Source: an uncultured Clostridia bacterium
GTDB taxonomy: Bacteria > Bacillota > Clostridia > Oscillospirales > Acutalibacteraceae
Direction of reading: 5' to 3'
Length of the DNA: 15,972 nt
Assembly (NCBI GenBank): GCA_946004305.1
Contig: CAMFZJ010000013.1
Span: 1 to 15,972 of the forward strand
The notes under the pieces were generated by a model that saw only the letters and a program-made list of their open reading frames with translations, ran no database searches and was not told where the DNA came from. The stretch's first letter is position 1; the number at the start of each line of letters is the position of its first letter. Made by a program: the position numbers and the translations under genes. This document shows positions 1-7,612 of this stretch, piece by piece.

Positions 1-7
1 ATTATTA

Positions 8-36
8 TTGAATTTTCTGTAATAATTGTATATAAT
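8..36 (+). promoter_or_regulatory. Sigma-A-type promoter for the glycosyltransferase-serpin-YbhN operon
   Basis: TTGAAT (8-13) and a perfect TATAAT (31-36) are separated by 17 bp, the optimal vegetative spacing. Transcription would begin near position 43 and leave a leader of about 75 nt before the ATG at 118. The leader contains a short GGGG/CTCC hairpin (80-92), but I recognise no known riboswitch in it. The promoter is read from sequence only. Confidence 0.6.
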
Positions 37-117
37 TATTAGGTATAGCTAAGTCGCAGCCTGATTAAGCCAGATTATGGGGTCTTGCTCCGATATAAAT
101 TATTTTTGGGGTAAAAA

Positions 118-1251
118 ATGAAAATTTTAATTTTTACCGCTTCTACAGGAGGCGGTCACAAACGAGCCGCCGCAGCATTCAAGGACTCTGTTCAGCGTAT
201 TGACCCTGATACAGAAATTCTCGTTGTTGACGGTCTTGCTCTTACCGGTAATCTATATAACAATTTCATATGTGACGGTTACAAAATACTTGCAAAAAAA
301 GCACCTCATTTTTACGGATTGATTTATAAAAGGTCCGACAAAAAATCAATGCTTAATGATCTTTGCAACAATGTAAACAAGTCAAAGGGCAATCACCTTA
401 TGCCTGTTATAGAGGAGTTTGCTCCTGATGCAATTATTTCCTGTCACGCATTCATTACTACAATGCTGGGAAATCTCAGGACAAAGGGAAGTCTTACTGT
501 TCCCGTATTTGCATTGATTACTGACTTTGCCCCACACTATACATATATTGCCGAGGGGATCGACCATTATATTGTAAGCAGTCAGGAAATGTTGAACACC
601 CTTACTAACAAATATAGAATCCCAAAAGACTCAGTGCACCCCTACGGAATACCTGTGTTTGACAAATTTGCTCAGCCTGCCCACAAGCAAGAGTTACGGA
701 AAAAGCTTGGACTTAACGAAAAGCTTCCAACCGTATTGTTTATGGCAGGAAGCTTTGGGGTAAACGAGGTTCTGAAATTTTACGAAAGTGTGGCTACACG
801 GGAGCCTCATCTGCAGTTTATTGTAATTACCGGAAAAAACCCACGACTTTACCATAAATTCGAAAAAATTATTAATTCAAACACAAAACTGCTTATGTAT
901 GTAAATAATGTAAACGAATATATGCACTGTTCGGATATTATAATTACTAAGCCCGGAGGACTGACAATCAGCGAAAGTCTGCAATGTCACCTTCCGATTG
1001 CAATCTACAGCGCTTTCCCGGGTCAGGAAGCTGACAACGCTGATTATCTTGTAAACAAAGGCGCAGCAATTATATTGGAAAAAAATCCGGGATATACTAT
1101 CAGCACCTTGCTTAAAAATAAAACAGCTCTTAAAAACATGAGCGAAAGCTGTAAAAAAATATGTCCTATAAATCCGGCTCAGAATATTTACAATCTGATT
1201 TGTCGGGTTGTAAATAATGAAAGGATAGGTGATGTGAAAAATGAAAACTAG
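118..1251 (+). CDS. MGDG-synthase/UgtP-type processive diacylglycerol glycosyltransferase (GT28)
   Basis: This is a 377-residue glycosyltransferase of the MGDG synthase/UgtP family. The family moves glucose or galactose from a UDP-sugar onto diacylglycerol at the inner membrane face, making glycolipids and lipoteichoic-acid anchors. The N-terminal acceptor-side domain opens with ILIFTASTGGGHKRAA, whose GGGH motif (residues 11-14) is the family hallmark. The C-terminal GT28 nucleotide-sugar domain carries KPGGLTISE (278-286), followed by a PGQE-like segment. There is no signal peptide, as expected for a peripheral cytoplasmic enzyme, and the length matches UgtP (about 380). Only a short GGGG (108-111) serves as a ribosome site. 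It is the first gene of an operon; its last 11 bp overlap the serpin gene. Sugar and acceptor specificity cannot be read from sequence. A MurG-like role is less likely because of the GGGH N-terminus. Confidence 0.88.
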   Translation: MKILIFTASTGGGHKRAAAAFKDSVQRIDPDTEILVVDGLALTGNLYNNFICDGYKILAKKAPHFYGLIYKRSDKKSMLNDLCNNVNKSKGNHLMPVIEEFAPDAIISCHAFITTMLGNLRTKGSLTVPVFALITDFAPHYTYIAEGIDHYIVSSQEMLNTLTNKYRIPKDSVHPYGIPVFDKFAQPAHKQELRKKLGLNEKLPTVLFMAGSFGVNEVLKFYESVATREPHLQFIVITGKNPRLYHKFEKIINSNTKLLMYVNNVNEYMHCSDIIITKPGGLTISESLQCHLPIAIYSAFPGQEADNADYLVNKGAAIILEKNPGYTISTLLKNKTALKNMSESCKKICPINPAQNIYNLICRVVNNERIGDVKNEN

Positions 1252-2506
1252 AATTTCTGCTTTATTGTGTGTTTGTCTGTGCAGTCTGATAATCTTTTGT
1301 GGCTGTTCTTCAAGTACTATCAGCTCTGATGAAAACCTTATGACTGACATAAGCCCCGATGAAAACCAAACCTACAGTTTTGTAAACGGAGAAACCTCCG
1401 CCCCTACATCATACACAAGCTATAAAAATGCTGCCTGCGATTTTTCCTTTAAAATTCTTGCATCTCTTTATTCAAGCAGTGACAACACAGCATTTTCACC
1501 GGCAGGGTTATTTACACAGATGTCTCAGCTTGAGATTGGGTCAACCGGTGACAATCACAAGGAAATCAAACAGCTTGTAGGCAAGAACATTGCTACGGAC
1601 AAGTTAAGCCAGTGCAACGGATATTTTCTATCACGTCTTGAAGCTTTAAGCAATAAAGACAAGGGCTACTACATAGATATTAACAACAGCCTGCTGTTTA
1701 ACAGCAATATGGTTGTAAGCAAGAACTTCCTTATTAATAATGCAGATTATTTTAATGAGAATATTATAAGGCTTGACTACGAAGACAAAAACTCCGTAAA
1801 TAAGATTAATTCATATATTAAAGAAAACACCTTAGGCAAAGCATCTAACCTCATTTCCTCCCTTGATTCAAAATCAGAAATCACAGCCTTAGAAACTGCT
1901 TTTATGAAAGACAAATGGCTTGACGGCTATAAAAACGAAAACATCACCACAGGCACATTCAAGGGCACAGACGGTGATGTAAAGGCAAACTTTATGGAAA
2001 GCACGGAGTATTATATAAGCGGTAAAAACTGCACAGGCTTTATAAAGGATTTCAAAAAGACTCCTGCTAAGTTTATCGCTTTACTTCCAAATGACAACAC
2101 AACTCCTTATCAGCTTGCTAAAAGCCTTGACTATGAAAGCTACAGCAAAATATTAGATACTATGAGCGTGTTCAAAACCTGTAAGGCTTCTCTGCCACAG
2201 TTTTCTGTAAGTAATACCGTAAGCTTCAAAAAGACTTTAAATAAAAATAATGTTGATATAATGTTTACACCCGAGGCAAATTTCTCAAATATCTCCTATG
2301 GCGCTAAAGGTGCTGTTTCAGATGTTCTTCAGAATTTTGAACTGAAGATTACTCAGGCAGGCGTATGCACAACAAAGGCAGGCTCCTCAAATTCAACTAA
2401 AAAAGAGCCTGACAAAGAAGTTGAATTGTCTAAGCCTTTTATATTTATAATTGCGGATAACGAAAGTAATATCCCTATATATATGGGTATTATTTCTAGC
2501 ATTTAG
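1241..2506 (+). CDS. Secreted, probably lipoprotein, serpin (serine protease inhibitor family)
   Basis: This 421-residue protein begins with a hydrophobic signal peptide ending in FCGC; Cys22 is the likely lipidation site, although Phe at -3 and Cys at -2 make a poor lipobox. The rest is a full serpin: NTAFSP (82-87), then FIALLP (278-283), the PQFSVSNTVSFKKTL strand, a shutter-like ADF equivalent (EANFSNIS), and C-terminal KPFIFIIADN followed by IYMGIIS. With Gly374 as P15, the distance to the conserved KPF equals that of alpha-1-antitrypsin, which places P1-P1' at Lys388-Glu389 and predicts trypsin-like targets. The hinge (GVCTTKAG, 374-381) departs from the inhibitory consensus GTEAAAAT: Val at P14, Thr at P12 and P11, Lys at P10. 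Inhibitory activity is therefore uncertain. The gene overlaps the upstream one by 11 bp and sits 9 bp before the next. The ATG is preceded by AAGGATAGG. Confidence 0.9.
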   Translation: MKTRISALLCVCLCSLIIFCGCSSSTISSDENLMTDISPDENQTYSFVNGETSAPTSYTSYKNAACDFSFKILASLYSSSDNTAFSPAGLFTQMSQLEIGSTGDNHKEIKQLVGKNIATDKLSQCNGYFLSRLEALSNKDKGYYIDINNSLLFNSNMVVSKNFLINNADYFNENIIRLDYEDKNSVNKINSYIKENTLGKASNLISSLDSKSEITALETAFMKDKWLDGYKNENITTGTFKGTDGDVKANFMESTEYYISGKNCTGFIKDFKKTPAKFIALLPNDNTTPYQLAKSLDYESYSKILDTMSVFKTCKASLPQFSVSNTVSFKKTLNKNNVDIMFTPEANFSNISYGAKGAVSDVLQNFELKITQAGVCTTKAGSSNSTKKEPDKEVELSKPFIFIIADNESNIPIYMGIISSI

Positions 2507-2515
2507 TGAGGTAGT

Positions 2516-3586
2516 ATGAAAAAACCACATATTTCTTTGAAGCTGATTTTTAATATTATGGTCATCGGTCTTTGTGTTGGTATTTCGGCTTTCTTTTTCT
2601 TTAGCAAAGACGGGCTAAACGATCTGCTTCATTCAAATCAAAGTGTATTATGGTGTTGGATTATTGTTGCAGTTGCAAGTCAGCTTATTTATATGCTGAT
2701 GGAAACCATAGTAATATACATTTTTATAAAAGAAGAATATCCAAATTTCAGCTTTCTTGACGCTGTAAAAGTTGCCCTGACAGGACTTTTTTGGAGCGCT
2801 ATAACCCCTTCTTCAACAGGGGGACAGCCTATGCAGATATATCTTCTGTATTCAATGAAAATTGAGGTAGGCTACGGTACATCAAGATTAGTTCAGAAGT
2901 TTTTGGTTTATCAGATTGTGCTAACATCAATCAGCATAGTTGCTGTAATTCTTAATTTCAATCAGATTTTGGAAAGTGAAAACGTAGCCCTTCTGACAGT
3001 GTTACTTATATTTGGATTTATCTCTCAGTTTGCGGTAACATTTATCATTTGTCTGTTCAGCTTCTCTCCCAATTTATCAAGAAAAGTAATTATGTTCTTT
3101 GCTATAGTTCTCTCCAAATTCAAAATCGTTAAGAACCTGAACGGAATAGTTGATAATATTGATAAACAACTTGACACATTCCACAACAGTAACAAGGATA
3201 TTTACAAAAAGCCTAAGATACTTATTCCTGCAATAATACTTACATTTATTCAGTTTATCGCTATGTTCCTTGTGCCGTACTTTATTTATCTTGCTCTTGT
3301 TCCGGATGCAACTGCAGGGCCTGTAACCCTTATTACAAGTCAGGCTTTTGTAAATTTGATGAGTGGTATGATTCCTATTCCGGGAGCTTCAGGTGCAGCG
3401 GAAATCGGATTTACTGCATTCTTCGGTCCTCTGTTCTTTGGAGCACTTAAAAGTGCAACTCTTATTTGGAGAACAATCAGTTACTATGGAGTTGTATTCT
3501 TTACAGCGCCTTTTGCCTATATTACAAAGGGCAAATCCGATGAGGCAAAGGCTGCTCACGAAAAGCTTAAATCCAAGGATAATTAA
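2516..3586 (+). CDS. YbhN/AglD-type LPG-synthase transmembrane-domain protein (possible lipid flippase)
   Basis: This is a 356-residue multi-pass membrane protein of the lysylphosphatidylglycerol synthase transmembrane family (UPF0104/YbhN). About eight hydrophobic segments are visible. Two family signatures are clear: TPSSTGGQPMQIYLL (97-111) and IPIPGASGAAEIGFT (286-300). A soluble, charged loop lies near 200-235 and the tail is lysine-rich. No MprF catalytic (aminoacyl-transfer) domain follows, so it is not a complete lysyl-PG synthase. Related stand-alone proteins are thought to move lipids or lipid-linked substrates across the membrane. Being 9 bp after the serpin gene and in an operon with a glycolipid synthase, it may translocate the glycolipid; that is inference. 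A good ribosome site (GAGGTAG) precedes the ATG. Its stop lies 8 bp from the end of the convergent spoIIE, with no terminator between them. Confidence 0.82.
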   Translation: MKKPHISLKLIFNIMVIGLCVGISAFFFFSKDGLNDLLHSNQSVLWCWIIVAVASQLIYMLMETIVIYIFIKEEYPNFSFLDAVKVALTGLFWSAITPSSTGGQPMQIYLLYSMKIEVGYGTSRLVQKFLVYQIVLTSISIVAVILNFNQILESENVALLTVLLIFGFISQFAVTFIICLFSFSPNLSRKVIMFFAIVLSKFKIVKNLNGIVDNIDKQLDTFHNSNKDIYKKPKILIPAIILTFIQFIAMFLVPYFIYLALVPDATAGPVTLITSQAFVNLMSGMIPIPGASGAAEIGFTAFFGPLFFGALKSATLIWRTISYYGVVFFTAPFAYITKGKSDEAKAAHEKLKSKDN

Positions 3587-3594
3587 AACATCAA

Positions 3595-5910
3595 TTATTC
3601 ATTATCAATAAGTTTTATAACCACCGCCGTAATGTCGTCATCATGACCGTCATTACGGCATTTTATTGCTTCATTAACCAAGGCTTTGGCAAGTTCTGAG
3701 GGACTATCCTCTCCCCATTTTCTTATCATATTCTCAATCCAGCTTTCATCTCTTGTAATAGCTCCGTCAGAAATCATAACAATCATATCCCCTCCTGACA
3801 GGTTAATCTTATCCTTAGTAAATTTAATATTACCCAGTATTCCGATAGGCAAAGATGAAGCATTTTTCTTTATAATATGGCTGTTCTTTTTTATATATGT
3901 TAATGGTGCCCCGGCTTTGTTAATCTGTACTTTTCCCGTAAATAAATCAATTTTGGTTAAGTCAACTGTTGCAAGGCTTTCGTCCTCGCTTTTGACCATA
4001 AGTGCAGAATTAACCACCTGCAAAGCGCAGTCCTCGGAAAGTCCGGCTTTCAGAAGCTTTGACAATATAGATACTGTCATATTACTGTCAACAGCGGCTC
4101 GTCCACCTGTACCCATTCCGTCACTGATTAAGGCTATAAACTGTCCAAACCCGTTTGAGAAGCATTTAACACAATCTCCGCATAGTTTTCCGTTGTTAAA
4201 CACATGCTGATAAACTCCAACCTGAATGTCATACACAGGGATTTCATTTAGTACAATACGCTTTTGCGTACCAATATCTGTAATTACCGGAGTGTCAAAA
4301 CAGCGTGTGCAAAGCCGGGATATGTCCTTTGTCAAACGGTTTTTCTTTATGGGCACCTTGCCTTTTGCAAGCTGTATTTCCACAGACATTCTGCCGTTTG
4401 AGTCAAGCATACAACCGCACTCCAAAGGTACAAGCCCGCTGTTGTGAAGATACTCTATAACCTTTGCGCTTGCATCGGGGTCATAGCTTTTATAGCTTTC
4501 AAATTCTGTTGCCATATCTCTCAGTATTTCAGATAAACCTGAAAACTGTCCTGCAACCACGTTCCTGATTTGGGTAACTCTCTGAGCTGCTTCAATTCCG
4601 CTTAAATAGTCCTTGTAATTTCTGCTTATGCTGTCAGCAATTTCAATTTGTCGACAGCATTTTTTTGAAAACAGGTTCTCCACATCATTTTCTGTAACAA
4701 AGCCCTGACTTTTCAAGGGAGCCGATAGCCTTTTAAAATCTTCTTTTGTAACATTTTTCTGACGTTCCCAGCAAAATGCTTTTAGCCCACAGTTTTTACA
4801 AACATCCGAGGCTGTGTTTTCGTATATATACTCAACAGTAGGAGCGTACAGTTTTTTCAGCTGATTGCTTACGCTGTTTACACAGCCTGAAACATTCTGT
4901 AATGCATTGGAGGCAAAGTCAAGCCGCATAACCACAGAGTTTTTCAGGGATTCTCCGCTTTTGCTGTTTTCCTTTGGTAAAAACAAAGGGGTAATATATC
5001 CCTCTATATCCTTTGGCAATACCATAAACGCAGCAGAAGCTATAACCGATTCCGCAAATAAGGGCAACAGCATACTGCTATCCTGAGAGGAAAAAGACAT
5101 AATTGTATTGCATATTACAAAACTGATTGCAACTCCAAGCTTTCCTGATGGGGCAAACAAGCCTCCGATAAGCCCACCAAAGCCATACCCTCCGCATATA
5201 AAAGCAAGTCCGCTTTGGCTCATTCCAAATACTGAGCCTGTGGATACTCCTGCTATAGTACCCCCTGTAATAGAACCGTAACGGGCGCACAGCAGTATAA
5301 TAATCACGGCCAAAATTCTGCCAAGAGATATTTTTTCAAACTCCACATTTCCCAAAGAAAGCATAAACACACAGCCCGACATAACGACACTTGCAATTTC
5401 AGACTGAGAAAGTGTTGAAAGACGTCTGCCTGTATTTATCAGAAAAAGACTTCTGTACATAAAAAATGCCACAGCAGCAGCAATTACAGCTTCAACAGTT
5501 ACCATTGAAAAGTCTGTAAGTGTGCTTGTGCTTACAAACATCATTACTATTCCGGAGGCAAATATGGGGCCGAAGGCAATTAGAGGTGTATAGACTATTG
5601 AGTTTCTGACAATTTTAATATCCTGTAAAACCCACCTTATAAGGGCGATTGATATAGTTACTGCAACATATCTGAATGCATCATCAGGCTTTAATATTAT
5701 GTATCCGATTGAAGTTCCTAAGGTTGCCCAAAACAGCTGACTGCTTTCAACCGCCGCTACATAGCTTCCCCCAAAGGGAGCAAGTGTTCCGAAAATTTCC
5801 CCACGGCACACCAACACTCCCAATACAAAATGCACAATCCCGGTTAGTACATTCCTTACTAAATTGTCCTTTGAGTGGTCATAGTTTGTAATTGTTTTTT
5901 CTGCTCTCAT
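3595..5910 (-). CDS. spoIIE: Stage II sporulation protein E, PP2C-type phosphatase
   Basis: SpoIIE dephosphorylates the anti-anti-sigma factor SpoIIAA, releasing sigma-F in the forespore, and helps in polar septation. The 771 residues show the family layout: about ten membrane segments (roughly 20-300), a central regulatory region (320-560) and a C-terminal PP2C phosphatase domain. Metal-binding aspartates are visible in DGMGTGG (Asp597), ISDGA (Asp715) and DDDITAVV (757-759). The length is near that of B. subtilis SpoIIE (about 827). The central region holds a cysteine cluster (Cys371, 374, 380, 418, 419) plus later CxxC pairs, which suggests metal or disulfide chemistry. AAAGGAAG precedes the ATG by about eight bases. 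The gene is monocistronic on its strand. Its presence implies a spore-forming organism. Confidence 0.97.
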   Translation of the reverse strand: MRAEKTITNYDHSKDNLVRNVLTGIVHFVLGVLVCRGEIFGTLAPFGGSYVAAVESSQLFWATLGTSIGYIILKPDDAFRYVAVTISIALIRWVLQDIKIVRNSIVYTPLIAFGPIFASGIVMMFVSTSTLTDFSMVTVEAVIAAAVAFFMYRSLFLINTGRRLSTLSQSEIASVVMSGCVFMLSLGNVEFEKISLGRILAVIIILLCARYGSITGGTIAGVSTGSVFGMSQSGLAFICGGYGFGGLIGGLFAPSGKLGVAISFVICNTIMSFSSQDSSMLLPLFAESVIASAAFMVLPKDIEGYITPLFLPKENSKSGESLKNSVVMRLDFASNALQNVSGCVNSVSNQLKKLYAPTVEYIYENTASDVCKNCGLKAFCWERQKNVTKEDFKRLSAPLKSQGFVTENDVENLFSKKCCRQIEIADSISRNYKDYLSGIEAAQRVTQIRNVVAGQFSGLSEILRDMATEFESYKSYDPDASAKVIEYLHNSGLVPLECGCMLDSNGRMSVEIQLAKGKVPIKKNRLTKDISRLCTRCFDTPVITDIGTQKRIVLNEIPVYDIQVGVYQHVFNNGKLCGDCVKCFSNGFGQFIALISDGMGTGGRAAVDSNMTVSILSKLLKAGLSEDCALQVVNSALMVKSEDESLATVDLTKIDLFTGKVQINKAGAPLTYIKKNSHIIKKNASSLPIGILGNIKFTKDKINLSGGDMIVMISDGAITRDESWIENMIRKWGEDSPSELAKALVNEAIKCRNDGHDDDITAVVIKLIDNE

Positions 5911-5941
5911 AATTTAAACTTCCTTTATTTTGGTAATAACT

Positions 5942-5976
5942 ATTATATGGAGCAGTATTTCAAAGTTTTGTCACAA
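5942..5976 (-). promoter_or_regulatory. Candidate Spo0A-dependent promoter of spoIIE
   Basis: Reading the minus strand, TATAAT (5942-5947) lies 21 bp from GTGACA (5969-5974), a near match to TTGACA. A 17-18 bp spacing gives no usable -35. A stretched 21-22 bp spacer is the known design of the Spo0A-activated sigma-A promoters of B. subtilis spoIIE and spoIIG. Plus-strand TTTGTCACA (5967-5975) overlaps the -35 and resembles the 0A box TTTGTCGAA, matching 7 of 9. This is sequence resemblance only. Confidence 0.45.
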
Positions 5977-6091
5977 GGTGTTTGGAAATTTATAAATTCT
6001 TTTGGTGTAATTCTGAGGCAAATCCAGTTTTTTATATTATTTGGTTAGGTTTATGGTATATTAAGTCGGAAAGAAGGCGTAGTTTTGATAA

Positions 6092-6134
6092 ATAAAAAGC
6101 TGAGAAGTAAGAAATAAATTCTTTTCTTCTCAGC
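6092..6134 (-). terminator. Rho-independent terminator after the distal FN3 protein gene
   Basis: On the minus strand, GCTGAGAAG and CTTCTCAGC form a perfect 9-bp stem around an 18-nt loop (arms at 6126-6134 and 6099-6107), followed at once by TTTTTATT. It lies just downstream of the stop codon at 6157 and ends the minus-strand surface-protein block. Confidence 0.8.
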
Positions 6135-6156
6135 CTTTAATTTATATTTATTCAGC

Positions 6157-7479
6157 TTATTTTACTGTTACAATAATATAGACGTGTCTGTTTTTGTAGC
6201 TTCCGCTTCCTCTTGCAGTGAGAGTAGCTGTACCTTTGCTTACACCTGTAATTATACTGTCTGAGGAAACCTTTACAACCTTAGAATCAGAGCTTGACCA
6301 TACAAAAAATGTTTCTGCACCATATTCCTTTAGTTTTTGGTGTATATCCTTATACACTTCACCCTTAGAAATTGTAAGATAAAGAGGCACGTCATCATTT
6401 TCAAAATATCCGTAAACATCAGAATCTATATTGCTTTTGGCAGATTTATCACTGCCATTGTATGCAACCTTAGAATCAGAGCTTGACCATACAAAAAATG
6501 TTTCTGCACCATATTCCTTTAGTTTTTGGTGTATATCCTTATACACTTCACCCTTAGAAATTGTAAGATAAAGAGGCACGTCATCATTTTCAAAATATCC
6601 GTAAACATCAGAATCTATATTGCTTTTGGCAGATTTATCACTGCCATTGTATGCAACAACATAATACTTATAGGACCGGATACTTTCACAGGTATTATCA
6701 ACATAGGTTATCCTTTTACTGTTGGTGGATTTTATGGTTTTAATCTTTTTGAATGAGTTTTCATTTTTTATTGAACGATAAATATAATATCCTTCAGCAC
6801 TTTTTACTTCATCCCACTCGAGAGTTATACCAAGCATATCTGTATATTCCTCAGCGTGAAGGGTTGGCTGTTCAAGGAACATCTTTGATTTAGCAGAGCA
6901 GTAAGCGCCTGAAGTCTTTTTAATAACTGCTTTAACCTTAAAATCATATTTTGCACCGCTGTTAATATTATCAGCTAATACACTTGTTTTTTTGCCCACA
7001 TAAAGAGTTTTATAGGTTTTTTTGCTATTCTTTTTCCACAGCACTTTGTATTTTGTGGCACCGCTGATTTTTTTCCAGCTTATTTTAATTGCTGCTTTAT
7101 CATTGATTAATGTTACTTTAGGTGTACCAACTCTTAGAATAGACTTTCCTTTACTGTATGCAGACATACCTTTGCCGTTATATGCTTTTACTGCATAGGT
7201 GTATTTTTTGTTGGATTTAGCCTTTTTATCTGTAAAGCTTACAGTTGCTGAGTTTACAGTTGCAATTTTCTTGAAGGCTTTTTTTCCGGTTTTTCTGTAA
7301 ATATTATAGCCCTCAACCTTTTTCCTGCTACTCCAAGAAATCTTAACACCATTAGCGCCGTTTTCTACTGCAGTAAGCTTTGGTGCAGCCGGCTTGCTCA
7401 AAGCCTCAGCCGATAGGGAAAGTAATGAGCTTACGGCAACAATTACCGCCAAAAAAACTACTGTCAGTTTTTTAATCAT
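6157..7479 (-). CDS. Secreted FN3-repeat protein with Big_2-like C-terminus and an internal exact duplication
   Basis: This is a 440-residue exported protein. A signal peptide (about residues 1-27, ending in SAEA) is followed by three fibronectin type III domains (about 30-114, 118-203, 205-290), recognisable by repeated ISW...GYNIYRK...Y.YAVKAYN patterns. A bacterial Ig-like (Big_2) C-terminus follows, with FFVWSSSDSKVVKVSSDS and then ITGVSKGTATLTA. Residues 276-338 are repeated perfectly at 339-401, so a truncated Big_2 segment is fused to a second copy of the FN3 end. Removing one copy restores a normal FN3-Big_2 protein of 377 residues. There is no LPXTG, dockerin, SLH or catalytic domain. 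It is lysine-rich and basic. A neighbouring gene encodes a protein of the same architecture, which suggests an old gene duplication. Its role is probably adhesive or structural at the cell surface; no ligand can be inferred. AAGAAGTGG is the likely ribosome site. Confidence 0.85.
   Translation of the reverse strand: MIKKLTVVFLAVIVAVSSLLSLSAEALSKPAAPKLTAVENGANGVKISWSSRKKVEGYNIYRKTGKKAFKKIATVNSATVSFTDKKAKSNKKYTYAVKAYNGKGMSAYSKGKSILRVGTPKVTLINDKAAIKISWKKISGATKYKVLWKKNSKKTYKTLYVGKKTSVLADNINSGAKYDFKVKAVIKKTSGAYCSAKSKMFLEQPTLHAEEYTDMLGITLEWDEVKSAEGYYIYRSIKNENSFKKIKTIKSTNSKRITYVDNTCESIRSYKYYVVAYNGSDKSAKSNIDSDVYGYFENDDVPLYLTISKGEVYKDIHQKLKEYGAETFFVWSSSDSKVAYNGSDKSAKSNIDSDVYGYFENDDVPLYLTISKGEVYKDIHQKLKEYGAETFFVWSSSDSKVVKVSSDSIITGVSKGTATLTARGSGSYKNRHVYIIVTVK
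6276..6657. repeat. Perfect 189-bp tandem duplication (two copies), in frame
   Basis: Copy 1 is 6276-6464 and copy 2 is 6465-6653; the two are identical base for base. The next four bases (6654-6657, CAAC) repeat the start of each copy, so the duplication is bounded by a 4-bp direct repeat. The unit is 63 codons, so the reading frame is kept. Perfect identity implies a very recent event or an assembly error. Confidence 0.97.
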
Positions 7480-7522
7480 TTCAAACCACTTCTTTCAAGT
7501 CTTGTTATATAATCTCATATCC

Positions 7523-7551
7523 ATTTTACCATTAATACTTCTGATTGTCTA
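7523..7551 (-). promoter_or_regulatory. Promoter for the distal FN3 protein gene
   Basis: On the minus strand TAGACA (7546-7551), a 17-bp spacer ending in TGG and TAAAAT (7523-7528) form an extended -10 promoter. It lies between the terminator of the upstream gene and the ATG at 7479, so the distal gene is probably transcribed on its own. Confidence 0.5.
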
Positions 7552-7565
7552 TTGGAAAAATCAAC

Positions 7566-7595
7566 AATAAAAAGCGGGTGCAAATTTACACCCGC
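7566..7595 (-). terminator. Rho-independent terminator after the proximal FN3 protein gene
   Basis: GCGGGTG and CACCCGC form a perfect 7-bp GC-rich stem (arms 7574-7580 and 7589-7595) with an 8-nt loop. On the minus strand it is followed directly by TTTTTATT. It sits 18 bp past the stop codon at 7613. Confidence 0.85.
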
Positions 7596-7612
7596 AATTT
7601 GTTTAAAAATTA

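Noticed and set aside
43..117. Riboswitch in the leader of the first operon
   Set aside because: Only a 4-bp hairpin is evident and no conserved core of a class I know is present.
877..1350. 157-codon minus-strand open frame
   Set aside because: It lies antisense to the glycosyltransferase and serpin genes, has no ribosome site or recognisable domain, and its composition fits a shadow frame.
2516..3586. Full MprF lysyl-phosphatidylglycerol synthase
   Set aside because: Only the transmembrane domain is present; the C-terminal aminoacyl-transferase domain is missing and the next gene is on the other strand.
3686..4210. 174-codon plus-strand open frame
   Set aside because: It is antisense to the conserved SpoIIE phosphatase domain, with a low-complexity hydrophobic translation and no ribosome site.
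6276..6657. Repeat array as a CRISPR or satellite
   Set aside because: There are only two long identical units with no spacers, inside a coding frame; this is a simple tandem duplication.
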